DNA from: Bradyrhizobium erythrophlei
GTDB lineage: Bacteria > Pseudomonadota > Alphaproteobacteria > Rhizobiales > Xanthobacteraceae
NCBI RefSeq assembly: GCF_900142985.1
Contig: NZ_LT670849.1
Location: forward strand, 1,116,001 to 1,180,000
Length of the DNA stretch: 64,000 nucleotides
Reading direction: 5' to 3'
Part shown: one piece after another, positions 25,539 through 33,562 of the stretch
Position numbering within the stretch: the stretch's first letter is position 1
Layout: each line of letters opens with the position of its first letter
The notes under the pieces: generated by a model
Seen by the model: only the letters and a program-made list of their open reading frames with translations
Told to the model about the DNA's origin: nothing
The model's database searches: none
Position numbers and translations under genes: made by a program

Positions 25539-26795
25539 TTACGGCTTGCGTTCGCGGGTCACGCGGGCTGCGGCCTGATCGGCGATCGCATCGAGTGCGC
25601 CTTGGTCGAGCGGGAAATCGGCGGCGAGCCAGGCATCTTCGGCGAGCGCCAGCGCCTGTCCGAGTTCAGGTCCCTGCGCCAGGCCGCGCGCCAGAAAATC
25701 AGCGGCCTTCAGCGGAAATTTCGGCGCGCTCCAGTACCCCGGCAGGCTTGCGAGTTCGCGCCATGACGCATCGTCGCTGCCCTCGCCCGAGCGCGCCCAG
25801 GCGAGCATCAGGCGGTCGCGGTAACGCTCTTCGCCCAGACGATAGAGCCTGCGCTTGGCACGCGCCTCGTCCATTCCGCCAAGACGCCACCAGCGATGGC
25901 CCATGGAATCCAGCGCTTTGGTCTCAGCATTGGTCAGCCGCAGCCGCGAGGCCAGGCGTCTCGCATCCTCGGTGACGGCGACCGCAAGCGCGCCCAGCCT
26001 TCGGACCGGATCGGGCACCAGACCCAGCGCATGCTCGATCGAAATCAGTTTCGCAAACGGCCCGGTATAGGCGATGCCGCCAAAGATCGGCAGCAACAGT
26101 CCGCCATCTGCCATCGCATCGACGGCAACGACGGCGCCATCGGCGACCATCAGTTTCAATATTTCGACGCGAATACGTTCCGCGGACAGGCTCGCAAGGC
26201 CGGCTTGTCCACTGATGCAGGCAAGGTAACTCGCGCGATCGGGTTCGCCCACACCGTACGCCGCATGAATGCGGAAGAAGCGAAGGATGCGCAGGTAATC
26301 CTCTTCGATCCGCCTTGCAGGTTCGCCGATAAAGCGCACGCGCCGCACCGCGATGTCCTCGAGGCCGCCGACGTAGTCATGAACGCAGCCTTGGGCGTCG
26401 ACCGACAGTCCGTTGATGGTGAAGTCGCGCCGCTCGGCATCGCGCACCCAGTCGCGGCCGAATGCGACCTTCGCCTTTCGTCCGAACGTCTCGGTATCCT
26501 CGCGCAGCGTCGTGACCTCGAAAGGCACGGCGTCGACCACGAGCGTCACCGTGCCGTGCTCGATGCCGGTCGGCACGCTCTTGATGCCGGCCGCTTTCGC
26601 GCGGCGGGTGACTTCTTCCGGCAAAGCGGTGGTCGCGATGTCGATATCGCCGATCGGCCGGCCAAGCAGCGCGTTGCGGACCGCGCCGCCAACGACGCGC
26701 GCTTCCTCGCCGTCCGTATTGAGCAGTTCGAGCACGCGCGCGGCAGGACCTGATTTCAGCCATGGCGCATCGTCCAGTCGGCGCATGCTACTCAT
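25539..26795 (-). CDS. cca: CCA-adding tRNA nucleotidyltransferase / poly(A) polymerase family (class II)
   Basis: The 418-residue class II nucleotidyltransferase has the nucleotide-binding loop VVGGAVRNALLGRPIGDIDIA with the catalytic Asp pair (DID), then RRDFTINGL, the YLRILRFFRIHAAYG helix, and an alpha-helical C-terminal body. It repairs or adds the 3' CCA end of tRNAs. It is the last gene of a four-gene operon, and its ATG overlaps the stop of the DUF6111 gene by 4 bp. Confidence 0.92.
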   Translation of the reverse strand: MSSMRRLDDAPWLKSGPAARVLELLNTDGEEARVVGGAVRNALLGRPIGDIDIATTALPEEVTRRAKAAGIKSVPTGIEHGTVTLVVDAVPFEVTTLREDTETFGRKAKVAFGRDWVRDAERRDFTINGLSVDAQGCVHDYVGGLEDIAVRRVRFIGEPARRIEEDYLRILRFFRIHAAYGVGEPDRASYLACISGQAGLASLSAERIRVEILKLMVADGAVVAVDAMADGGLLLPIFGGIAYTGPFAKLISIEHALGLVPDPVRRLGALAVAVTEDARRLASRLRLTNAETKALDSMGHRWWRLGGMDEARAKRRLYRLGEERYRDRLMLAWARSGEGSDDASWRELASLPGYWSAPKFPLKAADFLARGLAQGPELGQALALAEDAWLAADFPLDQGALDAIADQAAARVTRERKP

Positions 26796-27055
26796 TTCTC
26801 GACCCCGGGAATGAGCTTGCCGTTCTCGATATGGGCGGGAACGTAGGTCGAGTTGGGCGGTGCGCCGGAAAACTGGGCCAGCATGATCAAACTGACGACG
26901 ACAAGCAGCAGCGAACCGAGCAGCAATCTTCCGACGATGACGACCGGCCAGGACGACCGTATCAGCAGTCCGGAACGGGTCGCGATCAAAAACAGCGCGT
27001 AGACCACGAACGGGATCAGAAAAATTCCGATCTCGGTCAGGGCCTGACGGATCAT
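26792..27055 (-). CDS. Small membrane protein, DUF6111-like
   Basis: The 87-residue protein has two predicted membrane helices (IGIFLIPFVVYALFLIA and WPVVIVGRLLLGSLLLVVVSLIML) and a hydrophilic C-terminus, YVPAHIENGKLIPG. It overlaps both neighbours by 4 bp (ATGA), so translation should be coupled. Its position between a NUDIX gene and cca recurs in Rhizobiales as far as I recall. Function unknown. Confidence 0.8.
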   Translation of the reverse strand: MIRQALTEIGIFLIPFVVYALFLIATRSGLLIRSSWPVVIVGRLLLGSLLLVVVSLIMLAQFSGAPPNSTYVPAHIENGKLIPGVEK

Positions 27056-27723
27056 GGCGTAAAGATCCGTTCGTACAGCACGCGAAGGATACCGGCGGTC
27101 GCGCCCCAGATGTAACGCTCGTTATAGGGCATGGCGTAGTAGAAGCGTTCCACGCCACGGAACTCCTTGCTGTGAAGCTGGTGGTTCGCCGGATTCATCA
27201 GAAACGCCAGCGGCACCTCGAAGGCATCGTCGACTTCCGCGGCGTTGATGCGCAGATCAAAGCCGGGTTTGACCTTTGCCACCGTCGGCAGGATGCGAAA
27301 ACCGAAGCTCGTTCCATACAGATCGAGATAGCCGATCGGATCGACGAATGGGCGGGTAAGGCCAACCTCCTCTTCCGCCTCGCGCAACGCCGCATCGAGC
27401 GGCGAAGCATCCGCCGCATCGATCTTGCCGCCCGGAAAGGAAATCTGACCGGCATGGTCGTTGAGGTGCGCCGAGCGCTGCGTCAACAGCACCGTTGGCT
27501 CCGGACGATCGATAACCGGAATCAAGACGGCCGCGGGACGAATCGGCTGTTCGCGCGACAGAATCGCAAGCATGCGGTCGGTGCCCCGATCGCCGCTGGC
27601 CGGGATTTCATCCGGATCGGTCAGCCCCGGGGGAATGTCGAAGCGCAGCCGCGCACGGGCCCGATCGAAAAACTCCGCCGAACTGATTGCGGCGGGATCG
27701 TTCACCGCCATTGCCTCACTCAA
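27052..27723 (-). CDS. NUDIX hydrolase, CoA pyrophosphatase (NudL/YeaB)-like
   Basis: The 223-residue protein has a complete NUDIX box, GGKIDAADASPLDAALREAEEEVGL, around residues 95-120 (positions of the Gly and the REAEEE acidic helix are intact). An upstream LTQRSAHLNDHAGQISFPGG motif is typical of CoA/acyl-CoA pyrophosphatases. The TTG at 27723 overlaps the DUF1285 stop (TTGA) and has AAGGGG upstream; an ATG at 27711 is an alternative start. Confidence 0.88.
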   Translation of the reverse strand: MSEAMAVNDPAAISSAEFFDRARARLRFDIPPGLTDPDEIPASGDRGTDRMLAILSREQPIRPAAVLIPVIDRPEPTVLLTQRSAHLNDHAGQISFPGGKIDAADASPLDAALREAEEEVGLTRPFVDPIGYLDLYGTSFGFRILPTVAKVKPGFDLRINAAEVDDAFEVPLAFLMNPANHQLHSKEFRGVERFYYAMPYNERYIWGATAGILRVLYERIFTP

Positions 27724-28331
27724 AGTGCGCCCCTTACCGCTTCCGCATCCGCCATCGCAAAAAACACACCTGACGATGCGACCCCGAACATCTCGCGACC
27801 ATCGACCATCCGTTCCTCGCCGATGTCAACCAGATCATAATAGAGCGCGCGCGTGACTTTCGCCCAGAGGTCGGCGCGGACATGCAGGTAAGGCGTCAGT
27901 CCGCCGGCGGCGGACGCTTCAAACCGCAATGGGTGAGCGGAATCGCACGCCACCCAGTCGTCCACGTTGGTGCGAAAGCGCAGGGACCAGCCCTCCTGGC
28001 TCTGCTCCTTGAGCATTTCGACGGCCAGAAACGGTGCATCGTCAACACGGATGCCGACCTTTTCCACCGGTGTCACCAGGAAGTGCTTGCCGTCCTCGCG
28101 CTTGAGAATGGTCGAAAACAGGCGCACCAAAGCTGGCCGGCCGATGGGCGTGCCCATATAGTACCAGGTGCCGTCGGCTGCGATTCGCATGTCGAGATCG
28201 CCGCAAAAGGGCGGATTCCACAGATGCACCGGAGGCAGGCCCTTTCCGGGCGTAGCGGCGTTTGCGGCGCCCTTCGCTGCCGCAGTCAGGCCTTCAAGAC
28301 TTCGAACCGGTTCCCGCCCTTGCTTCGCCAT
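27720..28331 (-). CDS. DUF1285 domain protein
   Basis: The product has 203 residues from the ATG at 28331; a TTG at 28358 would add nine. DUF1285 motifs are present: LWNPPFCGDLDMRIAADGTWYYMGTPIGR and the LVTPVEKVGIRVDDAPF strand region. Solved members have a two-subdomain beta fold suggested to bind a small molecule, but the function is unknown. It is the first gene of the DUF1285-NUDIX-DUF6111-cca operon. Confidence 0.85.
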   Translation of the reverse strand: MAKQGREPVRSLEGLTAAAKGAANAATPGKGLPPVHLWNPPFCGDLDMRIAADGTWYYMGTPIGRPALVRLFSTILKREDGKHFLVTPVEKVGIRVDDAPFLAVEMLKEQSQEGWSLRFRTNVDDWVACDSAHPLRFEASAAGGLTPYLHVRADLWAKVTRALYYDLVDIGEERMVDGREMFGVASSGVFFAMADAEAVRGAL

Positions 28332-28598
28332 GGTTTGCCGAGAGGTTGAACGTTCCAATATAGGAACGCATTAACGGATGCTTGGTTTGGCACGATTGGT
28401 GCAGGCAAATAAATACCTGAACAAATATCCGATTGCTGGCATCACAGCGTTACGATTTGAGCAAATTCGGCCGTATTTCCCCGAACAAAGTCGCCATATC
28501 GTGATGCCGCACCGACCCCGAAAGACCGATAATGTGGGGATAGCATAATTGAACGAATACACGGCGTTGCCGAGAGTTTAGCATGTGCCGGATGGAAA
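28332..28598. other. AT-richer intergenic stretch without a supported gene
   Basis: Between the DUF1285 gene and twin-hairpin copy B there are about 265 bases with clearly lower GC. Two short minus-strand frames (63 and 69 codons) have no ribosome binding site, recognisable motif or neighbour support. Promoters for the divergent operons presumably lie here. Confidence 0.5.
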
Positions 28599-28767
28599 CT
28601 AGTGGAGTGGATTTGACATTCGCTGCCTGCCTAGCCGCGAGTTCAAAAGCGAAGGTCAAATCCTAAACTCCACTAGAAACATATGTTTGCTAGTGGCCCT
28701 TTGATTCTAACATTCGCAAAGTGGCCGCTGAGAAGGAATGCGAATGTTAGAATCAAAGGGCCACTAG
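28599..28767. repeat. Twin-hairpin element, copy B (two inverted 78-nt hairpins)
   Basis: Hairpin B1 (28599-28676) pairs CTAGTGGAGT with ACTCCACTAG (10 bp), has an unpaired TAA on the 3' arm (28664-28666), a 16-position stem with one mismatch (28609-28624 with 28648-28663) and a 23-nt loop. Hairpin B2 (28690-28767) is a perfect, unbulged 28-bp stem with a 22-nt loop. The 13-nt linker AAACATATGTTTG is nearly palindromic. B1 shares its inner stem GGATTTGACATTCGCT with hairpin A2. B2 has a different stem. The element ends 23 nt before the MoxR start. Confidence 0.88.
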
Positions 28768-28790
28768 GCTTGAGCTTGAAGGAGAACGGA

Positions 28791-29810
28791 ATGGCTGGCG
28801 CAGACTCGGTCGGTTCAGGCAGTGTCGAGAAGCTCGAGGACGTCATCGTCCGGTCGGCCGAACAAGTCGCCGGCCAGGTCCGCGCGGCCAAGGCAGCCAT
28901 CGCCACCGTCATCTTCGGTCAGGATCGCGTCATCGAGAACACGCTGGTGACGATCCTCTCCGGCGGTCACGCACTTCTGATCGGCGTGCCCGGCCTTGCC
29001 AAGACCAAACTCGTCGAAACGCTCGGCGTCACGCTCGGGCTCGACGCCAAGCGCATCCAGTTCACGCCGGACCTGATGCCCTCGGACATCCTCGGCGCGG
29101 AAGTGCTGGATGAAAGCAATTCCGGCAAGCGTTCGTTTCGTTTCATTTCCGGCCCGGTGTTCGCGCAACTCCTGATGGCCGACGAAATCAACCGCGCCAG
29201 CCCGCGCACGCAATCGGCGCTGCTTCAGGCGATGCAGGAACAGCACATTACGGTAGCCGGCGCCCGCCACGACCTGCCGAAGCCGTTCCACGTGCTCGCG
29301 ACCCAGAATCCGCTGGAGCAGGAAGGCACCTATCCGCTGCCGGAAGCGCAGCTCGACCGCTTCCTGATGGAAATCGACGTCGACTATCCCGACCGTGACG
29401 CCGAGCGGCGGATCCTGTTCGAAACCACCGGCGCCGAAGAAACCGCACCGAAAGCGGCGATGGATGCCGAGACACTGCTGACGGCGCAGCGGCTGGTGCG
29501 GCGTCTGCCGGTCGGCGATTCCGTCGTCGAGGCGATCCTGTCGCTGGTGCGCTCGGCGCGCCCCAGCCCGGAAGGCGGCGAAGCCGGCAAGCTGATCGCC
29601 TGGGGACCCGGACCCCGCGCGAGCCAATCGCTGATGCTCGCCGTCCGCGCCCGCGCGCTGCTCGACGGACGCCTGGCGCCCTCGGTCGACGACGTGCTCG
29701 ATCTTGCCGAACCCATCCTCAAGCACCGCATGGCGCTCACCTTCTCCGCGCGCGCCGAAGGCCGCAGCATTCCCGACGTCATCAAGCAGTTGAAGACACG
29801 GATCGGCTGA
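28791..29810 (+). CDS. MoxR-family AAA+ ATPase
   Basis: The 339-residue protein has Walker A GVPGLAKTKLVETL near residue 65, Walker B LLMADEINRASPRTQSALLQAMQE near 125, sensor 1 VLATQNPLEQEGTYPLPEAQLDRF and a C-terminal lid helix domain. MoxR proteins are chaperone-like ATPases acting on vWA-domain partners. The start has AAGGAG at ideal spacing. It opens a four-gene operon with DUF58 and two large membrane proteins, a widely conserved arrangement. Confidence 0.94.
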   Translation: MAGADSVGSGSVEKLEDVIVRSAEQVAGQVRAAKAAIATVIFGQDRVIENTLVTILSGGHALLIGVPGLAKTKLVETLGVTLGLDAKRIQFTPDLMPSDILGAEVLDESNSGKRSFRFISGPVFAQLLMADEINRASPRTQSALLQAMQEQHITVAGARHDLPKPFHVLATQNPLEQEGTYPLPEAQLDRFLMEIDVDYPDRDAERRILFETTGAEETAPKAAMDAETLLTAQRLVRRLPVGDSVVEAILSLVRSARPSPEGGEAGKLIAWGPGPRASQSLMLAVRARALLDGRLAPSVDDVLDLAEPILKHRMALTFSARAEGRSIPDVIKQLKTRIG

Positions 29811-30754
29811 TGGCCACAGCCGCCGAGCACAGCGCAAAGGAGATCGCAGCAGTCCGACGTGCCGATGGCGAAAGCCGAACGCTCGCCGCATCGCTGCCGC
29901 GCCTTGTGCTGGAAGCCCGGCGGATCGCAGCCAACGTCATTCACGGCCTGCACGGGCGCCGGCGCGCCGGCGCCGGTGAAAGCTTCTGGCAATACCGCCG
30001 CTTCGTTTCCGGCGAACCTGCGCAGCGCGTCGACTGGCGCCGCTCGGCGCGTGACGACCATCTCTATGTACGCGAGCAGGAATGGGAGGCCGCACACACG
30101 ATATGGATCTGGCCGGACCGTTCCCCATCGATGGCTTTTGCGTCAAAGGAGGCGCGCGACAGCAAGCTTGAGCGCGCATTGATCGTCACCTTTGCGCTTG
30201 CCGAGTTGCTGGTCGCGGGCGGCGAGCGGGTCGGCATTCCCGGTCTCGTCAGTCCGACGGCAAGCCGCGCCATCATCGACAAGATGGCGCAGGCGATGCT
30301 GCACGACGATGCGACGCGGCTGAGCCTGCCGCCCTCTTTCGTGCCGTCGCCACTTTCCGAAATCGTCGTGCTGTCGGATTTCTGGTCGCCGATCGGCGAA
30401 ATTCGCAACATGCTGGCGACATTGTCGGCCTCAGGCGCGCACGGCACGCTGATTCAGGTCGTCGATCCCGCGGAAGAAACCTTTCCCTACGCGGGACGCG
30501 TCGAGTTTGTCGAACCGGAAGGCGGCGACATCATCGTCGCGGGCCGCGCGGAACGCTGGGCCAGCGATTATGTCGAGCGCGTCGCGCTGCATCGCGAGCA
30601 AATCCGCCTCGAGACCGGCAAGCTCGACTGGCTGTTTTCCACCCACACCACCAACCGTTCGGCGGCTGAGCTGCTGCTGTTCCTGCATTCGGGCATGATG
30701 GTCAGCAAGGGCACGGCGCTCGGCGTCATCGTCAAAGCGGGGCGCAGCGCATGA
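29810..30754 (+). CDS. DUF58 domain protein (vWA-like MoxR partner)
   Basis: The 314-residue protein has the DUF58 signature FRRFVSGEPAQRVDWRRSARDDHLYVREQEWE (here QYRRFVSGE) near residue 65, and a following degenerate vWA strand IWIWPDRSPSMAF. The D-x-S-x-S metal site appears as DRSPS. Overlap of the first base of its ATG with the MoxR stop, and a 4-bp overlap with the next gene, indicate coupled translation. Confidence 0.9.
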   Translation: MATAAEHSAKEIAAVRRADGESRTLAASLPRLVLEARRIAANVIHGLHGRRRAGAGESFWQYRRFVSGEPAQRVDWRRSARDDHLYVREQEWEAAHTIWIWPDRSPSMAFASKEARDSKLERALIVTFALAELLVAGGERVGIPGLVSPTASRAIIDKMAQAMLHDDATRLSLPPSFVPSPLSEIVVLSDFWSPIGEIRNMLATLSASGAHGTLIQVVDPAEETFPYAGRVEFVEPEGGDIIVAGRAERWASDYVERVALHREQIRLETGKLDWLFSTHTTNRSAAELLLFLHSGMMVSKGTALGVIVKAGRSA

Positions 30755-33558
30755 TCGCAGGCCTGCCGCTTTCCTTTGCCGAGCCGCTGCTGCTGTTGGG
30801 ACTTTTGAGCCTGCCCGTGCTGTGGTGGCTGTTGCGGGTGATCCCGCCACGGCCGCGGCGGATCGAGTTTCCGCCGACCCGGCTGCTGTTCGACATCGCA
30901 CCAAAGGAAGAGACGCCCTCGCGCACCCCGTGGTGGCTGACGGCGCTGCGCCTCGCCGCCGCCGCGCTGATCATTCTGGCCGCCGCAGGACCGATCTGGA
31001 ATCCTCCGCTCGGCGTGTCCGCCTCACGTGCGCCGCTCGCGATCCTGATCGACGACGGCTGGAGCGCGGCTTCGACCTGGGATGCGAGGGTGCGAGCCGC
31101 GGACGAACTGATTTCCAATGCCGACAACGACCGGCGCGGCATCGCCCTGATCCCGTTGTCGGAGCCGACGCGCGATATTACGATCATGCCGGGCGGTACG
31201 GCGCGCGTCGCCTTGCGCCAGCTTTCGCCAAAACCCTATTCGATCGATCGGTCCGAGACGCTTCCGATCATCGATCGATTCCTGAAGGCGACCGGCGAGT
31301 GCGACCTCGTCTGGCTGTCCGATGGCGTCGACAGCTTGCGCGGGCCCGAGTTCCTGCAGGGCTTAAACAAGGTCGTCGGCGATCGCGCGCTCACGGTGTT
31401 TGAAGGCGGCACGCCGCCGGCGCTGGCGCTGGCGGCGGCCGAAAATGCGGCGGCCAAGATGACGGTGAAGGTGCTCCGCGCCGACGGCGGCGTTACCAGC
31501 GGCGTGGTGCGCGGGCTCGACCAGAAGGGTTCACCGGTCGGCGAAGCGCGTTTTGCGTTTGCGCCGGGCGATCGCGAGACCGAGGCATCGTTCGACCTGC
31601 CGGTCGAACTGCGCAACGACATCGCGCGGCTCGAAATTTCGGGCGAGCACTCGGCGGGCGCGGTTCAACTGCTCGACAAGCGATGGCGCCGCCGCGCCGT
31701 CGGCGTGGTTTCCGGCGCGACGAGCGACACCGCGCAGCCGCTGTTGGCTTCGACGTTCTACCTCGCGCGGGCGTTGGCGCCGTTCGCCGACGTGCGGCAG
31801 GGGGACCGCGGCGCGCCGCAGCAGGCGATCTCGCAATTTCTCGACCAAAAACTGCCGATGATGGTGCTGGCGGATGTCGGCACCCTGTCGCCGGAAATTC
31901 GCGAACGGATCAACGCCTGGATCGAACGCGGCGGCGTGCTGGTGCGCTTTGCCGGTCCTCGCCTCGCGCAAGCCGACGACGATCTGGTGCCGGTGAAACT
32001 GCGCCGTGGCGGCCGCAGCCTTGGCGGCAGCCTGACCTGGGAAAAGCCGCAACATCTCGCAACCTTCGCCGCCGACGGACCGTTTGCCGGCCTTGCCGTG
32101 CCGAAGGACGTCACTGTCAACCGCCAGGTGCTGGCCGAGCCCGACGCGGTCTTGCCAACCAAGAGCTGGGCGTCGCTGGAAGACGGCACGCCACTCGTTA
32201 CCGGCGAACGCCGCGGCAAGGGAATAGTGGCTCTGTTTCACGTCAGCGGCGACATGAAATGGTCCGACCTGCCGATGTCGGGCTCTTTCGTCGAAATGCT
32301 GCGGCGGATCGTCGATACGTCCGGCTATGCGTCGGGTCCGGCCCCGGGCGCCACGACGGAGGCGAATGCCGAGACGGTGGCGCCGCTGCGCACGCTCGAC
32401 GGCTTCGGCGCGTTCGGACCGCCGCCCTCGACGGCCAAACCGATCCAAGCCGATTTCCGCGAGCACGCGACACCGGACCATCCGCCCGGATTTTACGGCC
32501 CTGCCGATGGCCCGCTTGCGGTGAATACGCTTGCCGCGACAGACCGCATCACGCCGCTTGATCTGTCGTCGCTGCGCGCAAGGCGCGCAAGCTACACCAA
32601 TTCCGAGCCACGCGACCTGCGCGGCATGCTGCTGTCGTCGGCGCTGGCGCTGTTCCTGATCGACGCCATCATCGTCGCATTGCTCGGCGGCGGCATCGCA
32701 AGCCTGTTGCGGCGGCGCGCGGCGCCGGCTGCGCTGTTGCTGGCGCTGCTCTTGCCGCTCGGCCTGCCGTCTCCGACGAAAGCCGACAGCACGACCGACG
32801 AATTCGCCATCAAGGCCACGAGCCAGACCCGCCTCGCCTATGTGCTGACCGGCAATAACGACGTCGATTCGATCGTGAAGGCGGGAATGTCCGGTCTCAC
32901 CTTGTTTCTCGCGCAACGCACTGCGCTTGAAGCCGGCGATCCCGTCGGCGTCGATCCGGCCCATGACGAGCTCGCCTTTTTCCCGCTGATCTATTGGCCG
33001 GTCGTGCCGGGCGCCCCGAAGCCGGCGCGCGAGGCCATCGACAAGATCGACGCCTACATGAAACAGGGCGGCACGGTGCTGTTCGACACCCGCGATGCCA
33101 TCGAGGCCCCGCCCGGCGACAACGGCGCATCGCAAACGCCGGGCATGCAGAGCTTACGCGAAATTCTTTCCTCGCTCGACGTGCCCGAGCTCGAGCCGGT
33201 GCCACGCGAGCACGTCCTGACCAAGACGTTTTATCTGCTGCGCGACTTCCCGGGCCGCTTCGACGGCGGCCAGACCTGGGTCGAAGCCCTGCCGCGCGAC
33301 GAGGACGAAGACAGCGCCTCGCATCCGGCGCGGGGCGGTGACGGCGTCTCGCCGATCATCATCACCTCCAACGATCTCGCCGGCGCCTGGGCGATACGGC
33401 CTGACGGGCAGCCGATGCTGCCGCTGTCGCCGGGCGAGCCGCGGCAGCGCGAATTCGCCTTCCGCGCCGGCGTCAACATCGTGATGTACACGCTGACCGG
33501 CAACTACAAGGCCGACCAGGTGCACGCGCCGGCCCTGATCGAACGGCTGGGGCAATGA
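30751..33558 (+). CDS. BatA-N / DUF4159 domain membrane protein
   Basis: The 935-residue protein has an N-terminal BatA-like helix pair (LLLLGLLSLPVLWWLLRVIPP and a second at about 65-85), a vWA-like region with AILIDDGWSAAS, a glutamine-amidotransferase-like middle section, membrane helices near 625-665, and a C-terminal DUF4159 domain (ELAFFPLIYWPV, MKQGGTVLFDTRD). It probably spans the inner membrane with a large periplasmic part. Partner of the MoxR/DUF58 pair; biochemical role unknown. Confidence 0.88.
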   Translation: MIAGLPLSFAEPLLLLGLLSLPVLWWLLRVIPPRPRRIEFPPTRLLFDIAPKEETPSRTPWWLTALRLAAAALIILAAAGPIWNPPLGVSASRAPLAILIDDGWSAASTWDARVRAADELISNADNDRRGIALIPLSEPTRDITIMPGGTARVALRQLSPKPYSIDRSETLPIIDRFLKATGECDLVWLSDGVDSLRGPEFLQGLNKVVGDRALTVFEGGTPPALALAAAENAAAKMTVKVLRADGGVTSGVVRGLDQKGSPVGEARFAFAPGDRETEASFDLPVELRNDIARLEISGEHSAGAVQLLDKRWRRRAVGVVSGATSDTAQPLLASTFYLARALAPFADVRQGDRGAPQQAISQFLDQKLPMMVLADVGTLSPEIRERINAWIERGGVLVRFAGPRLAQADDDLVPVKLRRGGRSLGGSLTWEKPQHLATFAADGPFAGLAVPKDVTVNRQVLAEPDAVLPTKSWASLEDGTPLVTGERRGKGIVALFHVSGDMKWSDLPMSGSFVEMLRRIVDTSGYASGPAPGATTEANAETVAPLRTLDGFGAFGPPPSTAKPIQADFREHATPDHPPGFYGPADGPLAVNTLAATDRITPLDLSSLRARRASYTNSEPRDLRGMLLSSALALFLIDAIIVALLGGGIASLLRRRAAPAALLLALLLPLGLPSPTKADSTTDEFAIKATSQTRLAYVLTGNNDVDSIVKAGMSGLTLFLAQRTALEAGDPVGVDPAHDELAFFPLIYWPVVPGAPKPAREAIDKIDAYMKQGGTVLFDTRDAIEAPPGDNGASQTPGMQSLREILSSLDVPELEPVPREHVLTKTFYLLRDFPGRFDGGQTWVEALPRDEDEDSASHPARGGDGVSPIIITSNDLAGAWAIRPDGQPMLPLSPGEPRQREFAFRAGVNIVMYTLTGNYKADQVHAPALIERLGQ

Positions 33559-33562
33559 CGCC

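Noticed and set aside
31531..33135. 534-codon minus-strand frame inside the DUF4159 gene
   Set aside because: Compositional shadow; the plus-strand frame has the conserved operon overlap and recognised domains.
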